The translations under genes and the position numbers were made by a program. Below are positions 51,701-64,000 of a DNA stretch of 64,000 nt, piece by piece. Numbering within the stretch: the stretch's first letter is position 1; every line of letters starts with the position of its first letter. The stretch lies in contig NW_020170381.1 of assembly GCF_000524195.1 (NCBI RefSeq), forward strand, positions 2,462,714 through 2,526,713, in the 5' to 3' direction. The DNA is from Echinococcus granulosus (Eukaryota > Platyhelminthes > Cestoda > Cyclophyllidea > Taeniidae). The notes beneath the pieces are model-generated. The model saw only the letters and a program-made list of their open reading frames with translations. It was not told the origin of the DNA and did not search any database.

Positions 51701-54700
51701 GCGCGTATGCTATGTACCTATGTAAAACCTGGCTTCACTGCCTTTTCAACTAAAAAAGTTCAAGGATTAAAACAATCTCGTCAACCAAGTATGAGGATAA
51801 GGGTCTCCACTGCCTGTTCAGAATACAGCCCCCTCCAGGATCACCGGCGGCAACGGGAGAGGGAGGGCTGACTGGGGCTGTGCGCCGATTGCAGGCCACT
51901 CGCTGCCAAATGCGAGGGTGCGCACGGTGACTTGAAACTCGAATGTACCGAATCGTGGACTGACTGCTGCATTCACTTTCGGATTTCGGCAATTTTGGCC
52001 AATTTACATCTTAACTGGAATTTATTTCGTCGTAGTGTTTGTGTAGGGAAATTTAGGATTTTGACATTCAAAATAAACAGAGATTATTGAAGAAATCATT
52101 TCAACAGCTGTGTGTGAAAGACAGCGAATTCTGTATGTAGTTTGATGTGGTTTTTACCTGTTATATTGATTGTCAAAGATGGAGTAAATGGCTCGTTTTT
52201 ACACAACTAGTTACTCACCTCAACCATCACACCCAATTTTATATGGGCGATAAATCATACTTGAGTGGACCTTATGCTTCGCCAGACGCTGATGCCATCT
52301 TGGTTAGCCCTGATCTGCAGTCCTTTTCCTGCCAAATAAAGTACCATGTCTATGACGTGTACCCTCGACTAAACAGTGAATATGGTGCACTGAAGTCTGC
52401 CCTTCAAATTTCCAGAGTAAAATGGATGTAAAAGATCGTTTTTTGCGATTTGGTTGTAGGGTGACTCTCACCACTGCAATTTCATCGATTGAGATATTTA
52501 ACACGAATATTCTAACTTGATGAAAATCCACAAAATAAAGGTCAGAGAGGAAATACTTCTCAGCTGGCAATGTCAACATATGATATTTTTTAAGCCAATT
52601 CAAATATTTTCACAATTAATTTATTACGGAATTGTTCCCATTAAGTCTGCATTCGGAGGCAAGTGCTGCTGCCACAGATGTGGTAAGTGTTGCGGTTCAA
52701 TTCCGCTTCCTCCAAAAGTACTTCAAGCGCAAATTGCGATGAAACTTTGACCGGTTTCCCAATTGATGGGCAATTATTTTGACTACCGTAACATCGTAGA
52801 AGTACTTGATCATTAAATAACAAGATCTTACGGATAATTTAACCTAACCTTGAAGCAACCCGCAGCGCATGACCCCATCCATTAGACGTGCTTTTGCTGC
52901 CCGGCCATAATTGAACACGCCTGTCCAATGCAATCACCTCGATATGTGTCCAAAGTACACGTCTTCCCCTCCGTTCCCTAATTGAAGGCACTAATATTTT
53001 TTTTACTTTTTATAATGTCATACATCATTCGCAGCTCCTGTGAAATACTGCTTCCGACTATATGGTTCCGCTGCCAATGCCAGAAGATCGAATAACAGCA
53101 ACAGCGTCTGTGTAGCTTAAGCATAAGAATTAATGCTAACCTCTGTGTGGGATGGAATTATTCCCAATTTCCAAGTTTCCTTTGAAATTTTAAATGATCA
53201 ACAACTACCAGCAAAGTTGAATATCTCCATGAAACGACTTCTTCTTCATAAGAAGATTTGGTGGTTACATTTGAGTATCGTCAAATCTATCATGCAATAA
53301 CGTGAAAGCCTCTCTGCTTGCCAATTAATATTATTTGTCACATCAGCCCTATGACTACCAATGGCGGATCTCAATGTGCGAGGTCTATCCGCATTCATCC
53401 ACTGGAGTGTACAAACTACCGGGAAAAATTGCCTCTGCATTCTCAAACAAGCCATTTTGGCATCCATTGAATTGGTACCTACTCTACCTACAGTAGTAGC
53501 GATCCCACTCTCTTTTCGCTCTGTTTAACAGGAAAATTGAAACTGACAAGCTGAACGGCGAGCAATACATTACCGACGTAAGACGTTAACTATCTTTAAA
53601 GTTTCTGTTTTACGCATGACTTCACCGCCTGTACACCCACTAGTTTTCTTCCATAACATCGGTAATGCATGCAACAACAAACTTCCCTATCTTTATGAGT
53701 GCTTCGTCAATTTGGCGTTGTAGATGTCAAAATACGGATTTTTCCTCAAAGTCGCCTTACCACAATGTTGGATTTCTGCAGTCCCCTCCACGTCGATCGT
53801 GCCTCCACGATCAGTGTATGGATTAAATAATCCTAATAATTAGCGAATAGAGAAATCTTACACCTCACTGTTAAAAAGAGGACAAGAAACAGGGTTTTTG
53901 TTGAAGTTGTTCTTAGTTTCCTGATGGTATTAATAAGTTGCCGATTCGGCTGCATTGCAGCAAGGAGGGGGAAACCACTGTATTTAGCCATTAAGATGGC
54001 GCCCCATTAATCGTCAAGTTGAGGTCACAGGTATTAATTGAACCTCTTGCGAAGTTGTGGAGTGCTTTCGATGCAAAACTCATAAATGCGTCATGTGTTA
54101 CCGTTTTAATTACCTTGGCCAGACACCACGCCATCGTTAAAGCCACAGGAGTGACCCTGACAACAAAAATTTCACTGGATAACACAACGTAGTGACGCTT
54201 TTTGAGCCCCTAAACCGCTTTCTCTGCTGTGCTTTGACTTGCCAAATATTTCTACCTTGTATTCTTTGAGGGTGCTGGACAGTAGACCGTCAAAAGTAGT
54301 GGGACGGGAATGAGCTAACAGTCAGAATAGCAAGATCATAGAAATATTATTATTACCACTTTAGATTCTCAATGCCACAGAGCTGACAGACTCCATGGAA
54401 GGATTCGGCTTTTCCCTCAGCTCGGGTGGGCTGGACTTGGACAACAACGGCTATCCCGATTTGGCTGTGGGAGCTCCCAATTCTGATAAAATTGCTGTCT
54501 TTCGGGCTCGGCCTGTCATTAAGTGCGTCAGTAACGCTCTTCTTCCATGCAGGCTTTGTAGCCCATCTGAAATTAGATTTTTTACAATCATTGCGGCATA
54601 TTTTCAATCGGTTTAGTATACATCACGTTGCACTAAGCCCGTCAAATAGGGAATGTGAATCAACAGGCAGCCAAAATTTGAACTACGGCTATCATGCAAC

Positions 54701-57700
54701 TCACGTTCTCCTTTCAGTTGCAACCTTATAGATAGCAATCGTGGTTTGCAGTAAATAATGTAAGTGATACAGAAAACGGAGTTAGCCAATGCTGATGCTT
54801 TAGAGATAAAGAATGTGCTGAAGGAAGTATAGACAGAAAAAAGGCAATCGCAAACCTACAGTTAGTGAATGGATAGTCGACTGACACCATAAGTTGCACA
54901 TAACAAATAGCAACTCTAGTTCCTAGCAGAGACCACAAAGACAAATCTCTAAAGTGTTTTCTGTTATCCCTTGCCTTTGAGCAGGTTGGAGATCTTCGTG
55001 CTGCGCGAGGATGGATCGAGTCACATTGGAGAAAGGCTGGACTCACTAGAGGTGTGCACAAGAGACACGCAGATCCTGCCCGGGTACTGGGCCCCCCGAG
55101 TGCACTGCATGAATATGAAGGTCCTCGCCACCTTCACTCACCTCGACCCGTAAGTCAACTCCTTCCTCTCCTCCCTTCTCATCTAGGGCTGTTTGAGTCT
55201 TGCCCCTATTGCACCACTTAATAATCGCTCGAGTTTCCAGCTTTGCTATGATTGGAAGGACCAACAAGAAGGGAGTTTTGTTGTGCCATTGCATTTGAAC
55301 GCATTGTTGATGTCGTCCAAAGCAGTTGTTACAAATGTCGGTAATCTAGACCGGTTGCTGACATTAGTATAGAGCGCCTATTTCCAAGAGACATTGCCCA
55401 CAATGGTCTTGTTTAATACCTTCGGGTCAAACTCGTGGTCTCAGAGAGCCCGCTACTGCAGTGGCGACCATGGTGCTCTACCTTAGATGCAACTACTTGC
55501 CTACAACTCATCCGCGTTGACATTTCTTCCTGTAATAATAAACCTAATATAGTTGGTTTAAAACAAGCCGCTCAGTACTTTGTCCCCATTTTCTGGATTT
55601 AACTTAGCTTATAAGAATTTTCTAAATTTGTTGTTACAGTTTAAAGAATACACTTTTTTGATTTGCACAATAGCTGCTGCCACACTGAGAAGACTCAGAC
55701 GTGATGAATCATGAGGCGGAATCGCGCCTCATATTGACTTGCCAGTCCTTTTTTCCCGCCAATCGCTAGCTTTGCAGGACCGAGAGAAAGGAATGTGCAC
55801 GGAACTATCTTGCACTGGAAATAGGGTCCCCCAATTCCACAACCTACTTCAGCTCATCAGTGCCGTCCAAGCTAAGTTTTCGGTCGTGGTGCAAAGTCGG
55901 TTCAGTTTGTTGTACTCTTTTAAATCCACTTTAAGTTCTCAATCATAGAGAAGGATTTCTTCAAATGATGCTCTTCTAGCATGGTCTCTTTCCGATTAAT
56001 CTCATTTGTAGTCATATCCTCTGATTGTCCTATGAAAAAAACTACTTTCTGTTGATTAGATCGAAATTTGCTGTCCTTTTTTGTTTCAATTCACACTTTT
56101 CTATCGAAAACCCTTATTTCTATCGTACCTTTCTGTAGGCTGCAGTCCCGTTTTTTTGCAACTGCAATCTGTTTCGTTTACTCTTCAATACGCTGAAGAT
56201 ATTGCATTGCTTGACGGTACTGTGGTGCGTTAAAAGTGGAAGATTGCTCCAAATCATGTAATTATCGGGATGTCTCTAAATGCATAATCCCTCCTGCCAT
56301 CCCACAGATCATCATGTAATGTGTCCCAATCCGGTTCCAATACATCCACTGCGATTGTGAACTGATGCATTGTCAAAACATCATCTGATTGTCCACGCCC
56401 TGTGCTCTGCGTGATTCCTGACAGTGATTTCGCTTATTAGGGATTCAATTTTGACACGCTGCTACCTCTTGTCATTGGATCTATCAAGGAAGGCGGAAGG
56501 CTTAGTGTGAACTCCGGTTGCTTTGAAAATTGGACTCTGCTTGTTTCGATTGAAGGAGAGTAGAAGTGACAAATTCTCAAGTTCTGTGAACGCGAAGATT
56601 TCCATATTGCCTACTCCATTAAATCATTTTACATAGGTCACATTTGTATCCCCTTGTTCAGGTCTCATTGGAAATAAAACTAAAGAATGCATTTTGGGAT
56701 TTTTTTCTATTCGTTAAGTGATTCCCTTTACAATGTACTGTCCTTTCTTAAGGTGACACAAGCTATCTGAAAATTTTACTATTATAAAATAGCTTCTAGA
56801 AGCTGGTAAAACTTATTCCTAGCCACCTCCGATTCCATCTCACCTTTATATCCTAATTGTCTGTTTCGCTTGTGATTGTCAAATGCTAGAAACGGTAAAA
56901 ACTCATCGTCTAGAGAAGTGTCATTGAGGCAATCCAAAGGATGAGGCGATACCTCCTCACCCTAAAGAGCAATTCTCACGTCTGTCTTGTTTTATGAGTT
57001 GTTGCATTCTCTTGTAAGAATAGGAATAGGTCATTCTTAGCATTTTGATGCAGGAAGGCAGTACGAAACTGACGCATGTCTGTGCTTTATAATCCATGCA
57101 TAGATGCAGTCAGCTGAAATGCATAAGTTCCTTCAAGTTACTAAAAGTCCCTGTAGTGTGCCAGACTGATAAAAAAACGCGAAATTTCTAGGCTCTCTGG
57201 ACTAATAAATGCATTATTTCTGCAAGCACTTTTGGGTTGTTTCACGCACATGGCGGGGTATGGGACTCAATTTACGCTACAAACGTCATTTATGTGTGAG
57301 AAATTGCAGAAATCATTATGACTTGGTGCTCTGCGTTGTCAAAATTGCTTCACATTAAAGTTTGTATTCTGTTCTCTTGCAATGCCTCCAGTTTAAGTTA
57401 TGGATATTATCGCCTTATTGGGCAGGTAGTGGACCTGTAACGACACATAGGCTAACTTTGCAGTGCGGAAGAGTAAGGCAATGCTGCTGCTCTTTTCGGA
57501 GAAAATCAGGTCAAAGTTACAGTCACCTTGCTTGTGCTGGTCACTTTGTGGTAGCCGGCATTTCGCATGTCCTAAGAAAGAAAGAAACTTCAAATTTGCA
57601 GTGAGCGTCTCACACCTTTTTTATATTGGACAGTCGGCAAACTGCTTCCTCATTGCTTCTTCACTGATGGGAATGCTAATAAAGGTGTTTTTTAATCTGA

Positions 57701-60700
57701 ACAGCGCCGGGCAGTCTGTTTTCCCAATTTTATCTGTAGAATGACTAATATACATTCATCAGTTATTTTTTGTGTCTTGCTGTAGAGGTTTCAAATCTCC
57801 TCATTTAAGTCGCTCCCTAGGCGCATAAACAAGTGGGCTGCCATGTTTACTTCATTGTCATCGTGCACTTTAAATGGAGCGCCCTGGAAGACCTTTAGTG
57901 TCATTTAACCACAATGCAGAGCACACATTGTCTTTTAAATATTAAAGTCAACCTACTGGTGGTACTAGTAAGGCTATCGCGTGCGGGGCACGACTCACCT
58001 CAACACTGAATTTCCACCGCAACCACAGCAGACGTATTTCCGACGCAGTCACTCCCACCTTCCTTCTCCCCTCCTCTCCTTGGCTTATTCAATGAAGTTT
58101 GTTTAAAACCTTTCTCTTACAGCACAGTCAGTCTAGTCAGTAAAATAGAACTTTAAACCTGACCATTAAATAAGTGGAACGCGGAGTGGGAGTCACTACC
58201 AGATTTTAATTATCAAACCGCCCTCGTGCCGACTTCCTGCGGTGCAAATTAAATTTTTTTTCCATAATTTATGGGTGAAAACCTGTATAATCTGCCTGCA
58301 TTGCCGAAAAAATCATTATCTTTCAAACAACAAACTTTCTCCTCATAGATTTAAGACTGAAGCATGTTGCTGAAATACGACATAAGATGATACACATACG
58401 TTCATGAAACAATTCTAAGTTTGAATTAGATTCAAGATAATTCAAGTTAATAGAGTACGCCAAAAAAACATAAAAGCTAGCTTTCTTGCCAGTCATTTTG
58501 ATAAACCCCTGCCCACATTTGGTTTAAGGGTGCCTTGTGCAAGGAGGACGATTCCCGTGCGTCTGTTGTTGACCATCAACCCACCGGATCACTGGCTGAA
58601 CGAAGAATTCACGAACAAAAACTCATCGAAGATGGAGATCCCAGTAGCGAGTTTCTTCGGAGAGCAAGTGCTGAAGGTGGGTGATCCCGAGGTGGGCGAG
58701 TTCTACCGGCGCAGCTACGACGCCGCAACGCCGCCTGCTAATTCGGACGAGGTGCTCCCCTTTCTCCTCCTCAATTCCCTGATGGCCGTCTGTCGCGAGC
58801 CCGGTGCTACCAACAAGCCTCCTAGCCCCGCCGAACTGGATCAAGCCACCCCCGTCCGGCTAGCCTTCCGCGTAAGTCTCCAAAAGCTGCCCTCGAACTC
58901 TTTTTCTTCGATATTAAATCCGTCTGCCTAGAAGTAGATTCATTATCAACGTACAGAAGGATTGGGAGGTCAGTACGACCATTGCTCCATACCACCAACG
59001 CAGTAGCCGAATCTCGACAGAATTGAATGGCTCTTGTATTTTAAAATGCAATCAAGATTTAAATAACCTATTTGTACAGTATGCGATTTTGGCGAGCAGA
59101 AAGCTGTGGTTACTGAGACGTACTGATAACTATTATTTTTGGGAATACGTTGATTGGTAGGTAGCCAGGATCACTGATACTGGGGACAAGCGAGTGTCCA
59201 CTTTTCTAGGCGCTGGACTGTGGAGAAATGAGGATTTAAAACTGACATGTATCAATTAAATCGGAGGATCCGCTTTCACTAACTTCTACCTTATTTCTCG
59301 ATCAAATGTATTGTCATTAATAGGCTACCTTCACTAATTTAATATAACACCCCTGTATCAGTTTTCCCGTATGCGTTAGGGATCACGACGCGGACAAAGT
59401 GGCGTGCACCTGCAAATGCAGACTAGGAGCTGTCATCGTCAGCCATTAGTAGTGTAGTTGACTCCAGACGCCGCTTTACTTTAAAAAATCATGGATGTTA
59501 ATTGCTGGATGATACATTTCATTCGGCGTTACCTCTTGTCGTTCCTGTGCGCACTGCTTGGTTGATGACCTTCCGCTTTTGTCTTTAGCAGGTTAACCTT
59601 CATAATCACAAAAGGCGTCTGCCGTTATTCCATCGACAGCAACAGCAGTAGGTTGGATGAATCTGCTTTTGCACAACACCCTTTAACCACATCTGTTCCT
59701 AATTACACGAACCGACACGTTTCTGTCACTGGTGCCACAAAGTTGTCTACATTAGCAAAATTTCTACTTCGCTTCCATGTGAACGCCATGGCGAGAAGAA
59801 AAGAAAAGTTGCCAATCTATTTCAAAAAATGGATTGAAATAATTTAAAAGGTGTCTTTTTGATAGATTTCATTAATTTTTATTAAAAACTCTGAGATGAC
59901 TTCTGGTGGGTGTAAACATGTAGACATAAGCTCTTAATTCTTAGGGTGCACAGCTCAAAGAGCTGAAATTTGGCAGGCGATGGATGGATTAGCATCTGCA
60001 CCAAATGAATCCATTTGAACACCTCATGCCTTAATGCAACCTGGGTTCGGCTCATTTGAGCACTTTTAGCTGTCTGAGGAAAATTTGGGCCTCATTTCAA
60101 CCTCTAAGGACATTACACTAGGATACTACTTTTTGAGGAACACTGGGACCGTATAATATTGGCATTTCCTTTTTTTTCACTATTTACCTCCGGCTTTTGC
60201 CACTTACTAACCCATGCACTGATAGGCCTTCCTAGGTTCCTGATTTCTCAAATTTGACAAGTACTATAGACGTGTTGTTTTAATAGACAAGAAACAGAGG
60301 GAGGTGCCACTGCCATTTTTCCAGATGCGTGTATCCCTTCAGGATTTCAATCATACGTTTTTAGTCGCTATAACTGTCAACGAAATTTGGAAGCATCCTA
60401 TTGCAAGATTGCTCTTCAAGCAGATGTGCCTCTCTCATGCCATTCGCGGCTGTGAGCTGCCTGCATGCGAGTGACTCAGCATTCTCACCGACGCCTATGA
60501 AACATCAATTCTGGAAGGTCTAACTGAGAGCTGTTACAGTTTGGCTTCTTGAAGTGCTATTTATGACCGTGACAACTCCCATCTTCAGGTTGGCAATAAT
60601 GAGTTCACCTTCCAGTTGGGTGATACTCTAGTTTTGCCAAGGCATTCACCCACGATACTTCAGTTTTGGTGCTTTTCTTTCGTTCTTCGACCAATTTGTT

Positions 60701-63261
60701 AGAATTATGTATTTCTGGTTCACCTGCGATGAATCAGATCCAGCTTCCCCGCACAATGAATCTAGTAAGACGCCCTAACTCATCATTTACTAATGACTTT
60801 ACTACAGCGCTAAAAGCTGCCTTGAAATGACCTCAGTACTGTTTCTAATAATTAAATTAGTGACTTTTCTGCCGGTCAGATTGATGATGGGAGTAAAAAG
60901 TGTCCATTTTCTCGCTCTAAGTAAGTTGAATTTTTGCCCCATAGGACGTCGATTTGGTGGACCTCTCCTCGCCCATTCGGTTTGGCGTAAAGTGGCTGCT
61001 GGATGCTCCCTCGCCATCCTCCCCCTTCGCTGATCTCATAAACTATCCCATTAACAATCCAAGGGAGAACACTGGCCAATCCTTGGTAAGACTCTCTGGA
61101 AACGTTCCCGTTACATCAAACTGAATGTATCAATGTTATTTTGGACCTGTTTGATGAATGGATTTTGTGTCCGAGCCATCTCGAGGGCTGTTATAGGATG
61201 CACCAATTAAGAAGCAGGCTTATTACCGATGCAAGGAAGGGGCTGGAAGCATTGGTGGCATTGCCAGCACATCGCAGCAATAATATGATAGTCGAATCGT
61301 AAAGACTGAAAAGCTGGCATTATTTGACGTACGCCAAAAGCATGGGAGTGTCAAACGTATTCCCTTTTTACAGATCACATTTGGTAACGAGTGCGAATCC
61401 CGAAAGTGCAATCCAATCCTACTTCCACAGTTTGAGTACTCAGTTACGAGGTAATGATTTTGACGCATTTTATAAAAACAGTAATAATAAATCGAATGAG
61501 TGATTTTAGCTGTGATAGCAGATTGTGTTAGAATCAGGAGCAACGAGTCGCCCTTCACACTCGCGCACATTTGCCTATTTATAAGCATCCTAAGAAGGAC
61601 GTCATATTTCACAAGTTTAGTTCTGGACATCACCACATAACTTTTGCTTTCCATTCAAGATGATTTATTGCAAAACATGACTGGTGAGTTCACACAAGAG
61701 ATGGGCAAATTTTATGGGATAAAAATCATTTTCACTTTTTTACGTATTTTCTCACTAGTTTTATACATTTATTCCAGCGTTTAACTAACACCTGTAGAAC
61801 GCCAGCATCGAAAGGTTTCCAGGTGCAGGCGAACCCATTTTGGACAGCCTGTTTGCCTGTCTTAATACCCAGTATGCAGCATATTTTGGAAACCGCAAAT
61901 ACTTGTGGTTGATAATATGCACCGTTCCTACAGAAAGATTTTATCTCCTGTGCACTCGCACCGATGGTTATGTGCCAGCCAGGAGTTCCACGTGCTGGCT
62001 GAAAGTTTTCTAGACTGACTGCTGTGATGGTGGGCTGGCAACCACCACAGCCGGGATTGTCACTGACGCACATGTGAAAGCCCTTGAAACATTTCCACCA
62101 TCAATTATAGGCCTAATCTCGGTGGAATGTCCCATTATTTCACTGTGCTCGAAGTCTGCTCCAGATATCCACTGATTTTACGCCTTTGTTCAAAGGAAAC
62201 TTCACCACGTGCTGAATCATCCGCGTAGTATCACTTTTGCCCGCCGTCTTGCTTCACAATGTCTAAACTGGTCCACAACATGTGTGCCAACTAATGTAAA
62301 TAGAACACTCACCACTTACTTGTATTTGATGCGTAATCCCGTGAAATTCATAGTCTCAGTTTTACCTGAATGTGTCTCATGCAATGCTTCGAGGGGATAT
62401 GAAAGAAGGGAATCAAGTATCGGATATTTTTACAGATTCTGCTTACGAGGTCCTTGTAGTTCAAATTCACATATCATAGTTTAAAAATGAGGAGAATTCT
62501 ACAAGTGTCTACCTAATGCGGATATTTGGCTTTTTGTTGTGTTTGTGCGTCAGAGACAGGGACGGACCAGTTGTGCTTGTCGGTGACGACGAATTTCAGT
62601 CGGTCGAGGTGAAGGCCACCGTGACCAACAGAGGCAGGGACCCGAGCTATGCAACCAGCGTGTACGCCTCTTACCCTGAGGAACTGCTCGACCTCAGTAC
62701 TAACCCGCACGAACTAGTGAGTCTGCTCCTGCCCTTTACGCCTTTCGTACCATACGGCACCTCCCTTTTCGTTGGCGGGCACATCGATTCATAATTAAAC
62801 GAGATTTCGTATCATTTGGAGAAGTTATAGGGTTTGTGAGCTTTTGGACTGTGAGTAAGGTCCCAATTGAACTCATGTATGATGTCGTGTTGCAGTTCTG
62901 AGTTTATATCGGAACTGACAATGAAACCCTTCATACTATCATTATGAAATGCAGTAACAGTAAAAGTGGCTTTCCTTATGAAATACATTTCTTGCAGTTC
63001 ATAAGAAAAGGGATTCTGTGAAGTAATTTACTCTGGAGAATGATGGAAGGGGTATTTGCATACTATTTTGCATTTCATGCAAAACCCGATCGATGTTAAG
63101 AATCATCGTGCGAGCCTCGTGAGACCGGGTTTGGCCCTGTGTCACTTCGGCAACCCTCTATCCGTTGGCGAAGGGGCCACCTGTGCCCTTCGCTTCAAAG
63201 TCCTCGGTCAGCAGCTGATGAAGGCTCCAAAGAACTTCACTATCAACAGTACCATCACCTC
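45738..63261 (+). CDS. Integrin alpha subunit (no I domain), 3' end beyond window
   Basis: Exons: 45738-45898, 45928-46117, 46416-46659, 46725-46808, 46915-47164, 47266-47537, 51365-51456, 54365-54522, 54985-55149, 58529-58871, 60945-61085, 61374-61450, 62554-62716, 63050-63261; all phases join, 2552 nt, about 850 aa. Integrin alpha pairs with a beta subunit as a cell-surface matrix receptor. A signal peptide (MVSVSVVFFGAILIF..) is followed by FNLEV, the typical mature N-terminus. FG-GAP propeller blades follow (SLFGFSIAG, IIVGAPFD, LIVSGSPYYQF, VSVFGAPG), with three calcium loops: DLDCDGWDD, DIDHDGIDD and DLDNNGYPD. Then RARPVIKLEIFV and thigh and calf-1 segments (CESRKCNP, DRDGPVVLVGDDEF, HFGNPLSVGEGA). 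No I domain is inserted between blades 2 and 3. Calf-2, membrane helix and tail are missing. A further exon may start at 63318 but reads to a stop at 63387. Exon 3 uses a GC donor. Confidence 0.88.
45899..45927 (+). other. 29-nt intron 1 of integrin alpha
   Basis: GTAATT...TTTTAG, only 29 nt. Removing it joins GEG to IIVGAPFD in phase and restores the canonical first propeller strand. Reading through would give a stop at its first codon (TAA), so it must be spliced for a full-length protein. Confidence 0.8.
46660..46724 (+). other. GC-AG intron 3 of integrin alpha
   Basis: The donor AAAG/GCAAGT is a strong match to the U1 consensus except for C at +2. It keeps the phase and gives QFAKGIGLV; the nearby GT alternative (GTAACC) would break the frame. 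The intron is 65 nt. Confidence 0.7.
48844..49260 (-). other. Candidate antisense exon with membrane segment
   Basis: A minus-strand frame runs from about 49260 (after a CCCGCAG acceptor) to a stop at 48844. It carries a hydrophobic stretch (LLTLLLISMPLLLLALPLFF) continuing into GTCILVGVW, then a basic tail with RKWKR and RKRSS. A membrane segment in open frame this long is unusual for intron DNA. The other strand and another minus frame are also open across 49100-49410, so coding status is uncertain. I do not recognise the family. Confidence 0.3.
49470..49660 (-). other. Candidate antisense exon
   Basis: A minus-strand frame reads VKVIFVHTDTLSMTWYNFLR and on to EVEWTSPRPLNIGDQ. The alternating hydrophobic pattern suggests beta strands. 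It starts after CCCGAG and has no certain donor. A competing + strand frame (LMTLLAARCGLKKLYQVM) ends at a good GTATGT donor at about 49605, so the strand is not settled. Confidence 0.25.
49725..49772 (-). other. Candidate antisense exon
   Basis: After a CTTAAG acceptor the minus strand reads TFVFDWEKLPNAGDFG in the phase left by the preceding candidate exon (50187-50068). The donor is uncertain (several GT within 30 nt). Confidence 0.3.
50068..50187 (-). other. Candidate antisense exon nested in integrin alpha intron
   Basis: Exactly 120 nt (40 codons) between a pyrimidine-rich ..CCCATTACAG acceptor and an AAG/GTATGT donor on the minus strand, open in phase 0: it begins QSYAAAAWGTGLSFIFFSEP, contains a possible N-glycosylation site (NVTT) and ends ERASVK. 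Both splice sites are near consensus and the exon is G+C-rich in AT-rich surroundings. Together with the exons below it, it suggests an unrecognised gene with an extracellular part and a C-terminal membrane segment. Confidence 0.45.
51457..54364. other. Integrin alpha intron 7 (2.9 kb)
   Basis: Mostly AT-rich. A G+C-rich patch at 51800-51990 is open on the minus strand (a frame with FGTFEFQVTVRTLAFG) and could be a further 5' exon of the antisense candidate. A 94-codon + frame at 52147-52431 has no recognised family. Confidence 0.5.
55150..58528. other. Integrin alpha intron 9 (3.4 kb)
   Basis: Joins the start of the thigh domain to exon 10. AT-rich, only short frames, nothing recognisable. 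A CTCC-rich run occurs near 58050-58080. Confidence 0.55.
58872..60944. other. Integrin alpha intron 10 (2.1 kb)
   Basis: Its ends join LAFR to DVDLVDLSS in phase. No gene or repeat recognised inside. Confidence 0.55.
61451..62553. other. Integrin alpha intron 12 (1.1 kb)
   Basis: Its removal joins EYSVT to RDRDGPVV, restoring the calf strand that carries GDD. A 113-codon minus frame at 61732-62073 has no family resemblance. Confidence 0.55.
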
Positions 63262-64000
63262 GTAAGCGAATTATTTTTATCCAATCTCCTCTCACTCCCG
63301 TCTCACCGCTATTCTAGGGCTCATTATCAGTATGCAACCTTATTATACTCCACCGGTCCAAATAATTATCGATTGCCCGATCCCTGATAACCTGCGGTCG
63401 TCGATGGCAAGCCAATAGTTTTTTATCCCTTTATCATTTGGGCAACAGGCAATCGTAATAAGGCGTTCATTTATTCACTTGATATGATTTACGCACGAAC
63501 TTTTGCAACAAGACAGCTAATTCAAATTCAAAGTCCAGTTTCTATGACTTCAGCACAGCAAGTGTCGTGTGCACCTCATGTGCCAGTTGGCGAATGGGTT
63601 AGCCGTGGCTTCGTCAAATGCACGTAGCTAATGCCAATACGGTGCTTTTTGAAGTAAAAAGCCGAACATGTTCTTTTCAAAAAGAGTATCATTTACAGTG
63701 CATGGGCATTATTATTCTGGGTAGTGGGAGGTATTAATCGGCACGGTCGACCTACTCCTCGTATAACGATGCACTTTGAATAAAAACTTGCAAGTACCCG
63801 CAATTGGTAGATGGAACCTTTGGCTGGGTAATGTTTGATTAAGAAAATTAACTGACTTAGCCAATGTTGTGGATGTCGCTCACCCCAAACGGTCGGCATA
63901 CTCGTTCGTTTTCACACATGAAACTCTCTACTTGAGCTCTCGAGGTTATGAACATACGCGTTTCTACAAGTGACCTCGAGAAGTAACATCGTCAAGAGGG
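63262..64000. other. Right edge of window, inside the integrin alpha gene
   Basis: Starts with a GTAAGC donor. A possible acceptor at 63317 opens a 23-codon frame (AHYQYATLLYS...) that stops at 63387; it does not align convincingly with calf-2, so it is not added to the model. The remaining exons should lie to the right. Confidence 0.4.

Noticed and set aside
52147..52431. 94-codon + strand frame in integrin intron 7
   Set aside because: The propeller alignment runs directly from exon 7 to exon 8, leaving no room for it; no known domain.

Overview
The window reads as nuclear DNA of a flatworm, most likely a tapeworm. This is an inference from gene structure and not a database match: genes are split into many short exons with GT-AG borders, several introns are only 29-35 nt, other introns exceed 3 kb, exons are richer in G+C than the surrounding AT-rich DNA, and multi-domain animal genes (integrin alpha, PA200, RNA polymerase III subunit) are present. 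There is one 100-base run of N (14490-14589). No rRNA, tRNA, CRISPR or prokaryotic feature was seen.

Layout. 1-12.6 kb: gene-poor AT-rich DNA with no supported gene, ending in two diverged copies of an interspersed repeat. 12.7-18.6 kb (+): a type II membrane protein with a cholinesterase-like ectodomain that has lost its catalytic triad (neurotactin/neuroligin-like); its middle part is unresolved and the N gap lies in it. 19.9-21.0 kb (-) and 23.3-24.0 kb (+): a head-to-head pair of intronless paralogues made only of ubiquitin-like domains (four and three), with no terminal diglycine. 27.4-30.7 kb (+): a complete 15-exon POLR3C (RPC3) model of 547 aa. 31.4-43.4 kb (-): a complete 19-exon PSME4 (PA200 proteasome activator) model of 2248 aa, tail to tail with POLR3C. 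43.4-45.7 kb: intergenic, with a third repeat copy. 45.7 kb to the right edge (+): an integrin alpha subunit without an I domain; 14 exons (about 850 aa) are assembled and the C-terminal part lies outside the window. Its 3.8-kb sixth intron holds possible coding exons on the opposite strand.

How genes relate. These are separate genes of a eukaryotic locus, with no operon. Two themes can be read: cell adhesion (pseudo-esterase, integrin alpha) and the ubiquitin/proteasome system (two Ubl-array proteins and PA200). The three multi-exon gene models were joined by hand from homology remembered for the families plus splice-site and phase consistency: every exon junction listed for POLR3C, PSME4 and integrin alpha keeps the reading frame, and the two complete models end exactly in frame at a stop. 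Exon edges may be off by a few bases where two sites compete.
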